From contig NZ_JBDJAF010000005.1 of assembly GCF_039652555.1 (NCBI RefSeq), forward strand, positions 1 to 64,000: a stretch of DNA of 64,000 bases. The letters are read 5' to 3'. The first letter of the stretch is position 1; each line of letters begins with the position of its first letter. Of this stretch, positions 1 to 7,689 are shown in pieces. The notes under the pieces are model-generated. The model had not been told where the DNA came from. It ran no database searches and saw only the letters and a list, made by a program, of their open reading frames with translations. Source of the DNA: Parafrigoribacterium mesophilum (GTDB lineage: Bacteria; Actinomycetota; Actinomycetes; Actinomycetales; Microbacteriaceae). A program made the position numbers and the translations under genes.

Positions 1-94
1 GAACTGGAAACAAGCCCTCGCCCAACTCAGCCTGGCCTACCCCGAAAGAATCAACCGCTACCTATAAACCGACACTTACACAGACAACTTGACA
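1..94 (+). mobile_element. Right end of a probable IS256-family insertion sequence (partial)
   Basis: An open frame enters from the left edge and stops with TAA at 65-67. Its last residues (NWKQALAQLSLAYPERINRYL without the final few, positions 2-64) resemble the C-terminus of mutator/IS256-type transposases, which typically end in a W..AL.QL...F/YP.R pattern. The stop is followed at once by acacttacacagacaacttg, which resembles the terminal inverted repeats of IS256-family elements, and the sequence then changes into an HNH gene fragment. The exact end (about base 94) is inferred. The left end and any 8-9 bp target duplication lie outside the window. Confidence 0.55.
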
Positions 95-313
95 AGCTCC
101 GATTGGTGGAAACGCGATACCGGGCCCACCGACCTGGACAACGGAGTCCTACTCTGCCCACCCTGTCACGGCCGCATCCACGACGACGGCTGGATCATCC
201 AGATCCATGACGGACAGGTCTGGTTCATCCCGCCCCCACACATCGACCCCACCCAGACACCACGACTAGGCGGCAAAGCCCGCTACGCCCTACCCCAAAC
301 AACCGCCGCCTGA
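95..313 (+). pseudogene. 5'-truncated HNH endonuclease (DUF222/HNH family) remnant
   Basis: About 72 codons survive and end in TGA at 311-313. The stretch GPTDLDNGVLLCPPCHGRIH followed by DDGW and a WFIPPP segment is the second half of the HNH fold found in the DUF222-HNH proteins of Actinobacteria. The first Cys pair, the HH dyad and the whole DUF222 domain are missing. The fragment is in frame with the transposase tail to its left and could start at TTG 89-91, but no functional product is expected. The simplest reading is that the insertion sequence at the left edge interrupted or deleted the gene. A frameshifted member of the same family lies at 46761-48259. Confidence 0.7.
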
Positions 314-398
314 GGCTCGGTCGGCATCGAGGGCGGCGACCGCGAGGCCGAGGGGTGCGGCGACCACCTCCATCCCCGCGTCGCCGTCGTTTAGATCG

Positions 399-1625
399 CT
401 ATCTGCCGAGCCAGACCAGCGCCGCCACCACCTGGGCAGACGTCGCCACCCCGAGCGTCGGGTCGATCGCCGGGGCGAAGGACGGCGAGTGGTTGGCCGG
501 GATGTCCTCCGAGACCCGGCCGGCATCTACGGCCGCGCGCCAGTGTACAGCGGGGACGCAACCGACCGTCCAGTACAGATACGGCACGCCGAAGGCATCC
601 GGGATCCGGCTGAAGTCCTCGGATGCGGTCCGCGGGCTCGACGGGAACACCACACCCTCGCCGAAGTGCTCGGTGAAGGCCGCCGCCACGCGCTCGTTGG
701 TGGCCGCGTCGTTGCTGGTCAGCGGAAACTGGTCGTAGTACTCGAACTCCGGGTCCCGGGGCGAGCCGGCCGCGGCGCACTCGCCCCGCACGATCCGCTC
801 GATCGCCGCCATGACCCGGCTGCGCACCTCTGGATCGTAGGTGCGCAGGTTGAGCAGCAGCTCGGCGCGGTCCGGGATGATGTTCGATTTCGTCCCGGCG
901 TTCAACGCGCCGACGGTGACCACCGCGAATTCGCCCGGCGGCACCTCGCGCGACACGATGGTCTGCAGCCGCAGCACGATGGATGCCGCCAGCACCACCG
1001 GGTCGACGGCGAGATGCGGCATGGAGCCGTGCGCGCCGCGGCCGTGCACGGTGATCTTGAGCGAGTCGCCCGCTGAAAGAATCGGTCCCGGCGTCGTGCC
1101 GATGGTGCCCGCCTCCGCCGGCATCACGTGCTGCGCGAGCGCGACATCGGGCCTCGGGATCTTGCTGACCAGCCCGTCGTCGACCATCGCCTGCGCGCCG
1201 GCGCCGGTCTCCTCAGCGGGCTGGAACAGGGCGATGTAGGTGCCAGACCAGGCGGCGCGGCCGTCGGCCATGAGCTTCGCCGCGCCAAGCAGCGCCGCGA
1301 CGTGCAGGTCGTGCCCACAGGCGTGCATGACCCCGTCGACGGTGGAGGAGTAGGAGAGCCCGGTGGCCTCGGTGACCGGCAGCGCGTCGATGTCGGCGCG
1401 GGCTAACGCGGTGGGGCCGGCGCCGTTCGACAGCACGCCGACGACCCCGGTGCCGCCGATCCGCTGCACCTGGAATCCGAACCCGGTCAGTTTCTGTTCG
1501 ACCTGCTCGGCGGTCCGGTGCTCCTGGCCGCTGAGCTCGGGATGCCTGTGCAGCTCGCGGTACAGGTCACGCTGCCAGGCCAGCTCGTTCTCCAACTGGC
1601 CGAGGACGTCCGTCGCTGTCGACAT
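399..1625 (-). CDS. M20 family amidohydrolase (metallopeptidase fold)
   Basis: A 408-residue protein of the M20D/amidohydrolase group (hippurate hydrolase, N-acyl amino acid amidase and IAA-amino acid hydrolase relatives). Visible motifs are ADIDAL near residues 77-82, HACGHD near 101-106, which supplies metal ligands, and PAEE near 136-139 containing the catalytic and metal-binding acids. The family cleaves amide bonds of N-acylated amino acids or similar conjugates using one or two metal ions in the cytosol; the substrate cannot be told from sequence. The reading frame stays open upstream, but I place the start at ATG 1623-1625 because it is preceded by a good GAAAGGAAC ribosome site and matches the family N-terminus. 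It is monocistronic as far as can be seen. Confidence 0.88.
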   Translation of the reverse strand: MSTATDVLGQLENELAWQRDLYRELHRHPELSGQEHRTAEQVEQKLTGFGFQVQRIGGTGVVGVLSNGAGPTALARADIDALPVTEATGLSYSSTVDGVMHACGHDLHVAALLGAAKLMADGRAAWSGTYIALFQPAEETGAGAQAMVDDGLVSKIPRPDVALAQHVMPAEAGTIGTTPGPILSAGDSLKITVHGRGAHGSMPHLAVDPVVLAASIVLRLQTIVSREVPPGEFAVVTVGALNAGTKSNIIPDRAELLLNLRTYDPEVRSRVMAAIERIVRGECAAAGSPRDPEFEYYDQFPLTSNDAATNERVAAAFTEHFGEGVVFPSSPRTASEDFSRIPDAFGVPYLYWTVGCVPAVHWRAAVDAGRVSEDIPANHSPSFAPAIDPTLGVATSAQVVAALVWLGR

Positions 1626-1965
1626 GTGCGTTCCTTTCGAGCAGGCGCGGTTCCTCGATTCTGAGCATGCGGGCCGCCAGTTCGACGGTACCCGCCGGCA
1701 TCCGTCGCCGTCAGTCGCGCGGGCCATTCTGACCGTAGGTTTGACGCATGGTGCCCGCCGTGTGGTCCCTCGTGTTCGACCCGTTCGGCACGTTCTTCTT
1801 CGTCCTGTCGGGTAGCCTGCTGGTGGCCCAACTGTGAGCTCGCCGAACTCCTCGGGCAATCGCTCGACCCGACAATAAACTGCTTGATGGTCGCCGAGGT
1901 TTGAAAGCTCGACGGCGAACCAGAAGTGCAGCGGCAGTACCGCCACCACCTTCGAGGGAGCGTCC
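1626..1965. other. Intergenic region with only a 29-codon fragment
   Basis: This 340-base gap separates the divergent amidohydrolase and NAD-binding genes. It presumably carries both promoters. The only coding signal I see is the short frame at 1748-1837, listed separately. No repeat or terminator is evident. Confidence 0.6.
1748..1837 (+). pseudogene. Possible N-terminal remnant of a TRIC/UPF0126 membrane protein
   Basis: ATG at 1748 opens a 29-codon frame containing VFDPFGTFFFVLSGSLLVAQ and ending in TGA at 1835-1837. The D..GTF.F.LSG.L pattern is what the first transmembrane helix of trimeric intracellular cation channel (TRIC, UPF0126/YadS) proteins looks like. The rest of the roughly 200-residue family is absent downstream and no strong ribosome site is present. 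I read it as a decayed fragment, but an independent small hydrophobic peptide cannot be excluded. Confidence 0.3.
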
Positions 1966-3483
1966 ATGGACTCCTCCGCCTCGCGGCCCGAGGAATCGGC
2001 GCCCGGCAGGGTGCTCGTTCTCGGTTCGACCGGTTACCTGGGCGGACGCCTGGTGCCGCGCCTGGTCGAGGCCGGCTACCGGGTGCGCGTGCTGGTGCGA
2101 AATCCGGAGCGGCTCGCCGCACTGGACTGGGGTTCGGAGGTGGACATCGTCGTCGGCGACGCCCGGGAGCCCGCCCACGTCGAGCGTGCGGTTGAGGGTG
2201 TCGATGTCGTGTACTACCTCATCCACTCCATGGCGAGCGGCAAGGGATTCGCCACGGTTGACCGACGCATCGCACAGGTGGTGGCAACCGCCTCGGCCGC
2301 CGCCGGCGTGGGCCGTATCGTCTACCTGGGCGGTTTGAACCCCCCGGATGCCGAGCTCTCCGCGCACCTGGGCTCCCGGGTGGAGGTGGGGAACATCCTG
2401 CTCGAGTCCGGCGTGCCCACCGTGGTCTTCCAGGCCGGAGTCGTCATCGGCTCCGGTTCAGCGTCGTTCGAGATGATCCGGCACCTCACCGAGGTGCTGC
2501 CGTACATGCCGGCACCGCGGTGGGTGCGCAACCTCGTCCAGCCGATCGCGGTGCGTGACGTCCTGCACTATCTGCTCGCGGCACCCACCCTTCCGGCCGA
2601 CCTGAATCGCACCGTGGACATCGGCGGTCCGGATGTTCTGCGCTACGGGCAGATGATGAACGGATACGCCGTCGAGGCTGGGCTCCCGCAACGCCACATC
2701 GCCGCGCTCCCGGTGCTCACCCCGCGCCTCGCCTCGCACTGGGTAAACCTGGTCACCCCCATCCCCAGGGCGCTCGCGCGCCCGCTCGTGGAGTCGCTGC
2801 AGAACGACTGCGTCATGCAGAACCACGACATCGACACGCTGATCCCACCGCCGCCGGGTGGTCTGACGCCGTACCGTCGAGCGGTCTCGCTGGCCCTCGG
2901 TCAGGTCGATTCCGATCGGGTGGAGACCAGCTGGCTGGACGCGAAACTCCCACAGGCGCCCAGCGACCCGCTGCCGAGTGACCCGGACTGGGCCGGTCGC
3001 ACCGTGTTCACCGATGAGCGCACCAAGGCTTCCTCCGCGCGCGTCGAGGCGCTGTGGTCGGTGATCGCCGGAATCGGCGGAGAGAACGGGTGGTACTCGA
3101 CACCTATCCTGTGGGCGATCCGCGGATGGGCGGACCGGCTGGTGGGTGGTGTCGGCCTACGGCGGGGGAGGAGGAGTCGCTCCACGGTGGCCGTGGGGGA
3201 CGCCATCGATTTCTGGCGGGTGGAGGCGTGCGAGGAGGGGCGCCTGCTTCGGCTTCGCGCCGAGATGAAGCTGCCCGGGCATGCCTGGCTCGAGCTTCGG
3301 TCCGAGCCGGACGGTTCGGGGGCGCGGTACACGCAGCGTGCGGTGTTCTTCCCGAAGGGGCTCACCGGGCGGCTGTACTGGTGGGCGATCGTCCCGTTTC
3401 ACGGCATCGTGTTCGCGGGGATGCTGAACCGCATTGTGGCGATCGCGGAACGCGCCGGCGCCGGGGCGGATGCGCGCGCCTAG
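1966..3483 (+). CDS. NAD(P)-binding SDR-like protein with C-terminal DUF2867 domain
   Basis: A 505-residue, two-part protein. Residues about 15-300 form an atypical short-chain dehydrogenase/NmrA-like Rossmann domain: the dinucleotide loop GSTGYLGG lies at 20-27, and YYLIHSM near residue 85 is typical of this subgroup. Residues about 320-500 match the DUF2867 pattern (WSVIAGIGGENGWY, then a helical segment ending VFFPKGLTGRLYW), a START-like fold. Proteins of this layout are widespread in Actinobacteria and annotated only as epimerase- or reductase-like; no substrate is known to me. The ATG start is preceded by a GGGAG ribosome site. It is divergent from the amidohydrolase. Confidence 0.82.
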   Translation: MDSSASRPEESAPGRVLVLGSTGYLGGRLVPRLVEAGYRVRVLVRNPERLAALDWGSEVDIVVGDAREPAHVERAVEGVDVVYYLIHSMASGKGFATVDRRIAQVVATASAAAGVGRIVYLGGLNPPDAELSAHLGSRVEVGNILLESGVPTVVFQAGVVIGSGSASFEMIRHLTEVLPYMPAPRWVRNLVQPIAVRDVLHYLLAAPTLPADLNRTVDIGGPDVLRYGQMMNGYAVEAGLPQRHIAALPVLTPRLASHWVNLVTPIPRALARPLVESLQNDCVMQNHDIDTLIPPPPGGLTPYRRAVSLALGQVDSDRVETSWLDAKLPQAPSDPLPSDPDWAGRTVFTDERTKASSARVEALWSVIAGIGGENGWYSTPILWAIRGWADRLVGGVGLRRGRRSRSTVAVGDAIDFWRVEACEEGRLLRLRAEMKLPGHAWLELRSEPDGSGARYTQRAVFFPKGLTGRLYWWAIVPFHGIVFAGMLNRIVAIAERAGAGADARA

Positions 3484-3543
3484 CGTCTACGCATCCGTTG
3501 CCGAAGTCCAGTGGCGTTGTCGGTGTGCGCTCGCCCTACGAAG

Positions 3544-4524
3544 TCAGCCGGCGACGGTGAAGCGCACCTGGTTGCCCCACGGGTCGGCGACAGTCAGTCC
3601 GGTGTCATCCTGCTCGAATGCTACGTCGGCGCGTTGCAGGCGCTCGGCCACGCCGTCGAGTTCGGATGCCTCCGGCAGCACCACCGCGAACTCGCCCAGG
3701 CCCAGTCCGGCCGGGCGAACGCCGGCGCCGGCGCTGCCCCAGGTGTTGGCCGCGAGGTGGTGGTGGTAGCCGCCGGCCGACATGAAGAGCGCGCCGTTCG
3801 CCTCCGCGGTCACCGCGAAGCCGAGCGTGTCCGCGTAGAACTCGCGTGCCTGGTCGACGTCGCCCACCTTGAGATGCACGTGACCCATTGCCGCGTCACC
3901 GGTGGGGCGGTCGCCGAGGTGCTCCTGGATGAACGCGTTCGGATCCAGCGGGTCGCTGCCCATCTGGACCTGCCCGCCTTCCCACACCCATTCGCTACTG
4001 GGCGTGTCGATGTACAGTTCGACCCCGTTGCTCTCCGGGTCGCCGAAGTAGAACGCCTTGCTGACCCGGTGGTCGGCCGCGCCCTGGAACTGCTCCGGAT
4101 ACTGCGTGGCCATCCGCACCATCGCCTGCGCGAGGGCGGGCCGATCCGGGAACACGATCGCCGAATGGTAGAGCCCGGAATCCTGCGCCGACGCGTGTTC
4201 GCCATCCGCCGGCACGAGCCGGATCAGTTCCTCGTCGTTGACGCCGAGGGAGACGGCGTCGTCGGTCTCGCTCAGAATGCCGAGGCCTACACCGGCCTGC
4301 CCGTAGAACGCGGCCATGGATGGGAGGTCACGCACCTTCAGCTCCACCGCACCCATGCGGGTCTCGGCGTGCAGGACGCTTTGTGGCACCTCCTCGCCCT
4401 GCGCACGAGGGGCATTGGCCGCGGGCGCCACGATGGCGATCACCACGCCAGCGACGAGAGCGGCGAGAGCGGCGAGAGCGGTGATGCTCCAGGTCCAGAG
4501 GTGTTTGCGGGCCAATGACGACAT
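3544..4524 (-). CDS. Membrane-anchored protein with two VOC (glyoxalase/dioxygenase fold) domains
   Basis: About 326 residues. A single hydrophobic segment (SITALAALAALVAGVVIAIV) near the N-terminus is followed by two vicinal-oxygen-chelate repeats: one beginning GAVELKVRDLPSMAAFYG with FGDPESNGVELYID, the second beginning GHVHLKVGDVDQAREFYAD and ending DPWGNQVRF. The arrangement resembles CatE-like catechol 2,3-dioxygenase or glyoxalase proteins, which are normally soluble; here the catalytic part would sit outside or at the membrane. His and Glu positions compatible with a metal site are present (GHVHLK, YHHHL). I chose ATG 4522-4524; a GTG at 4564-4566 would add 14 residues. Neither has a strong ribosome site. 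Confidence 0.75.
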   Translation of the reverse strand: MSSLARKHLWTWSITALAALAALVAGVVIAIVAPAANAPRAQGEEVPQSVLHAETRMGAVELKVRDLPSMAAFYGQAGVGLGILSETDDAVSLGVNDEELIRLVPADGEHASAQDSGLYHSAIVFPDRPALAQAMVRMATQYPEQFQGAADHRVSKAFYFGDPESNGVELYIDTPSSEWVWEGGQVQMGSDPLDPNAFIQEHLGDRPTGDAAMGHVHLKVGDVDQAREFYADTLGFAVTAEANGALFMSAGGYHHHLAANTWGSAGAGVRPAGLGLGEFAVVLPEASELDGVAERLQRADVAFEQDDTGLTVADPWGNQVRFTVAG

Positions 4525-4694
4525 GGTGTGGTCCAACCGCCGCGCTATCCGTCGTATTCCGGTCACTTGGACTACCGGTCAGCGCCGACGAGAGGCTTCC
4601 ATCTCGGCGATGGTGTTCTGGGCGTGCCAAAGACTGTTGTGGAGCTCGTCGTCGATAAAGAACGTCGGGCGCCCGGCCGGCGATCGCTTCCGCG

Positions 4695-5034
4695 TCACAG
4701 CTGTTCGAAGCCTTCGTCGACTCTGTCTCAGTGAACGGTGAGATCGACGATGAGGGGCGGGTGTTCGTGGCGGCGTGAGGCCGACCTCGCGGCGAGCATC
4801 GAGTCGGAGGGGCTACGCCCGGAGAACACCCGAGCGTTCCTGGACTCAACCTGTCGTGACGGTGCCATCCGGGTGACCGCAATCGCGGTCACGAAGGTGT
4901 TGCCTTCTGTGTCACGGTTTTCGGCGGATGGAGGCCACGGCGAGATAAGGCAGCGTGTGCTCGGGGATTTCAGTGACTTTTTCGAGCGATTCTTTGGACT
5001 ATTGCCAGGGACGAGCGATAGCCACGGTCAATAG
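4695..5034 (+). pseudogene. hsdR: hsdR remnant: C-terminal tail of a type I restriction enzyme R subunit
   Basis: Two frames must be joined. From about 4695 one frame reads SQLFEAFVDSVSVNGEIDD and stops at about 4780; the next frame, entered by a shift near 4777, continues READLAASIESEGLRPENTR, then FRDGAI-like and ILPPVSRF-like segments (here STCRDGAI and LPSVSRF), a GGHGE motif, and ends FFERFFGL before TAG at 5032-5034. This is the end of HsdR proteins (the EcoEI R C-terminal region). More than 85 percent of the gene, including nuclease and helicase motors, is gone, and no hsdM or hsdS is visible. It is a relic of a restriction locus. Confidence 0.75.
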
Positions 5035-5232
5035 TTAGGGCAGGCATTCTCCCGGCTTCCAGTGACCTCCACGAGCTTGCCGGGAGTACCTGGGCCACAG
5101 AAGTCCCGTAGACCCACCCATCGGGGGCGTTCCAATGTCGAGCCTGTCCGGACGCGAGCCAATGTCAGACGTTAGTGGGACAGTTCCGTTGCATGAGACA
5201 AACTTGCCTCTTGCGATCAAAGGAGCAATCAA

Positions 5233-5487
5233 ATGAGTACACAAACTAACCGAGTCAAGGTTAAGTTCCAATGCAAGGCCGGGCACTTGCATGAGTCGAT
5301 TTGTGTCGCAATCGATCGAGGTGTTCCGCCTGAACTGCGGTGTGCTCTTGGTGCATCCAGCGGCACCAGTAATGGCGGAGGTTGCAAGCTACCTGATGAC
5401 TGGCAGCAGAGAGTGGAGCGCGAGTTGCGCGACAACTTTGAAGAATCGAAGCGAAGAGGATTTGTACTCGTCGTCGAGGGAAAATAG
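5233..5487 (+). CDS. Small Cys/His-rich protein of unknown function
   Basis: An 84-residue protein with an unusually clear start: AAAGGAG sits seven bases before ATG 5233. Cysteines fall at residues 14, 24, 37 and 51 with histidines at 18 and 20 (CKAGHLH, LRCAL, GGGCKLPDD), followed by a charged helical C-terminus (DDWQQRVERELRDNFEES, then RRGFVLVVE). A small zinc-binding fold is plausible. Similar short proteins ending in a LPDD...ELR...RRGYVL pattern occur in Actinobacteria as hypothetical proteins; I know no function. Local GC is lower than the flanks, and it sits between an hsdR relic and a GmrSD-type gene, so horizontal acquisition or a defence-related role is conceivable. Confidence 0.7.
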   Translation: MSTQTNRVKVKFQCKAGHLHESICVAIDRGVPPELRCALGASSGTSNGGGCKLPDDWQQRVERELRDNFEESKRRGFVLVVEGK

Positions 5488-5506
5488 CCTTTCAAGTCGT
5501 GATTGG

Positions 5507-5534
5507 GGGGCGCTGGCACCACTTTGGGCGCCCC
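5507..5534. terminator. Possible bidirectional stem-loop
   Basis: ggggcgc at 5507-5513 pairs perfectly with gcgcccc at 5528-5534, with a 14-base loop. It lies 20 bases after the small Cys-rich gene and just beyond the convergent GmrSD-type gene. There is no clear T-tract, so termination is only a suggestion. Confidence 0.35.
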
Positions 5535-5552
5535 TCGGCCGGCCGTGAGTTG

Positions 5553-5586
5553 GTACTCCTACATCGCCTCGCCGATGTAGGAGTAC
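5553..5586. repeat. Perfect 14-bp inverted repeat spanning the stop codon of the GmrSD-type gene
   Basis: gtactcctacatcg (5553-5566) and cgatgtaggagtac (5573-5586) are exact reverse complements separated by cctcgc. The stop codon of the leftward gene (5559-5561) and its last eight codons lie inside the palindrome. It could act as a terminator or a 3' mRNA-protecting hairpin. Confidence 0.8.
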
Positions 5587-7565
5587 TTTACGAACACCTC
5601 GGAGGCGAGACCGGACTCCTCCAGCACCCCCTGCACCGCGGTGAGCATGTACTTGGAGTCCCAGCCCATGTAGAGGAAGTGGGTTCCGTCCAGTTCGTCC
5701 CAGTGCCCGTTCCAGGCCTTCGCCTCGAAGATCGGGCCGCCGCGACGGGCGCTGAACGCGACCACGTGCTCGCGCGCATCCGCCCACAGCCGCTTGAACA
5801 CCCGGTTGAACAGGTACCTCACGTCGTGCACTTCCCAGTGCTCGCCGCGGTACTCCACGTAGTCGAACTCGCGGTCCCAGCCGAGCGGCCAGCCGCGCCG
5901 GCGCTGCGCGTCCAGGATCGGGGTGAGGCCGTCGTCGTCGATGGGCACGGCTGCCGGGCGCGCCCAGATTTGTAGGAACTCCGCGGTGAGGCGGGCGGTG
6001 CGCTCGCCGATCGCCGCGGTGCCCCACGCCTCCGTGCCGGCCAGGTCGCGGGTCGCCGCGATCGTGCTCTTTGGATAGATTGAGGTCCGCTTCAGCGGGA
6101 ACGAGGCATCCATGGCGCGCTCGGCCAGCGGCTGCTCGAGCAACGCCAGGTTGCCGAGCGTCTGCGCCAGCGCTCGGTGGCTGTTCTGCTCGTCCTCGCT
6201 GTAGTCGGCCCACTCCCGCACGCCGTCACCGGTCCAGGCCGCGCCGGGCGCCAGCGGGAAGACGTGCTCCACGTCCAGCCCGTCCAGAGTGTCGACCCCT
6301 GCCAGCCGGCCGAGCACGTAGGCCGGGTGGGGGAGCGCGCCGTACTTCAGCGCCACCCGCACCCGCTCGTCCGACGGGGTGATCCGGGCGATCGCATTCA
6401 CCAGCTTGGCCGGGCCCTTGCGCCGCGCCCGGCACAGCCGGGCCACCAGCCGGTCGTTGTTCAGGCCCACCGCGGTGCGGCGCAGCAGCAGCGACTGGAT
6501 GCGCTCCAGCGTGCCGATCAGGGTGGCCTTGTCCGCGCCGCCCCGCGTGTAGTCGTGGTAGGCCCGCATCACTAGCGGATACATGCCCCGGCCGAACGTG
6601 TTCACGTAGCTCAGCTGGCGAGCCAGCTCCGGGTCATCCGCCTGCGCCGGATCGAGCAGGATCCGGTACACCTCCGCGTACTCCCGCCACTCGGTGGCGT
6701 GCTGGCGCAGCAACTCGAAGTCGAACCGCGGAAACTCGTGCCGGAACGTGTCGTACACCCCACGCCCGTCGCCGGTGTCGATCTCCCGGCCGGTGGTCAT
6801 CACCAGATAGTGCCGCCAGAAGCTGCCGATCAACTCGCCGGTGCTCTCCTCGATCGGCACCCAGAACGCGTCCTCGATCTCCCGCTGCTGGGGATGCGAC
6901 AGCCCCATCAGCATGTAGTTGTGGATCAGCTCGTGGTTGCGCAGCGGCTCGCCGGTGGAGTTCAGGCTCTCGAAGATCTGCTGCGCGTTCGCATCCGTGC
7001 CCAGCGTGATCGACACGTGCTCCAGCCGCTGCAGGCCGCGCCAGATCCGCGGCGCCTCATCCACCGGGATCTGGCTGCGGAAGAAGGCGTAGTTGTCATC
7101 GAACCGAGACTCGCGCAGCTCGGCGCCGGCCGCCCGACGTTCCAGCACGACCGCCTCGAACACCCGCGCCCACTCCCGCTGCGGCAGCAGCTTGGTGCGG
7201 GTCGGGTCGCCGGCGCGCACCAGCACCGCCTGCAACTCGGCGGCCAGCTCCGGGTCGGTGTCCTCGACCGTGTGCTGCAGCGCGGCGATCAGCAGCATCA
7301 GCGTGGTGATCCGCTGCTGCCCATCGATGAGCACCAACTCGGCGTCACTGTCGGCGCTCGCGGTGGACAGGATTGAGCCGAGAAAGTGCGTCTGATTGCC
7401 CTCGGAGTCGGCGACGGCGCGGATGTCGGCGAGCAACTGCTCGCATCCGCCGATGTCCCAGCGGTACTGCCGCTGATAAACCGGCACCACGATCGAGGCC
7501 TGCGTCGCTGAGAGCCAACGAATCGTGTTGACGGCGGTGGCGTCCAGATTCGTGGCTGCGTGCAT
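5559..7565 (-). CDS. GmrSD-type DUF262/DUF1524 restriction-like protein
   Basis: A 668-residue protein. The N-terminal DUF262 (GmrS-like, ParB-fold nucleotide-binding) domain shows VPVYQRQYRW at 27-36 and DGQQRITTL at 81-89. A DUF1524 HNH-like nuclease region follows at about residues 430-510, with DVEHVFPL and, further on, LGNLALLEQ. A C-terminal extension of about 130 residues (FDYVEYRGEHW to the end) is less familiar. Characterised GmrSD enzymes (type IV) cut DNA carrying modified, for example glucosylated hydroxymethylated, cytosines, so phage restriction is the likely role. ATG 7563-7565 has a GAGGAGAG ribosome site. Its neighbours are an hsdR relic and a small Cys-rich gene, consistent with a partly decayed defence locus. 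Confidence 0.82.
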   Translation of the reverse strand: MHAATNLDATAVNTIRWLSATQASIVVPVYQRQYRWDIGGCEQLLADIRAVADSEGNQTHFLGSILSTASADSDAELVLIDGQQRITTLMLLIAALQHTVEDTDPELAAELQAVLVRAGDPTRTKLLPQREWARVFEAVVLERRAAGAELRESRFDDNYAFFRSQIPVDEAPRIWRGLQRLEHVSITLGTDANAQQIFESLNSTGEPLRNHELIHNYMLMGLSHPQQREIEDAFWVPIEESTGELIGSFWRHYLVMTTGREIDTGDGRGVYDTFRHEFPRFDFELLRQHATEWREYAEVYRILLDPAQADDPELARQLSYVNTFGRGMYPLVMRAYHDYTRGGADKATLIGTLERIQSLLLRRTAVGLNNDRLVARLCRARRKGPAKLVNAIARITPSDERVRVALKYGALPHPAYVLGRLAGVDTLDGLDVEHVFPLAPGAAWTGDGVREWADYSEDEQNSHRALAQTLGNLALLEQPLAERAMDASFPLKRTSIYPKSTIAATRDLAGTEAWGTAAIGERTARLTAEFLQIWARPAAVPIDDDGLTPILDAQRRRGWPLGWDREFDYVEYRGEHWEVHDVRYLFNRVFKRLWADAREHVVAFSARRGGPIFEAKAWNGHWDELDGTHFLYMGWDSKYMLTAVQGVLEESGLASEVFVKYSYIGEAM

Positions 7566-7622
7566 ACTGTGTGGTTCTCTCCTCGGGCCTCGGGCGTTCC
7601 CAGTTTATGCGGGATGCCGCTG

Positions 7623-7636
7623 TTAGGCTGACCTAA
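7623..7636 (+). promoter_or_regulatory. Putative DtxR/IdeR iron box
   Basis: TTAGGCTGACCTAA matches 13 of 14 bases of the inner and right part of the actinobacterial iron-regulator consensus (TTAGGCTAACCTAA). It lies 54 bases before the start of the dioxygenase-like gene, where a promoter would be. Fe(II)-loaded DtxR/IdeR would be expected to repress from such a site. Confidence 0.5.
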
Positions 7637-7689
7637 GTTGGGCCTGTTAAAACGCGCTGGCCCTCTGACGAAAGGGAATAATCCGCCTC

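Noticed and set aside
1626..1967. N-terminal extension of the M20 amidohydrolase up to 1967
   Set aside because: The extra 114 residues are not family-like, and a strong ribosome site stands before ATG 1623-1625.
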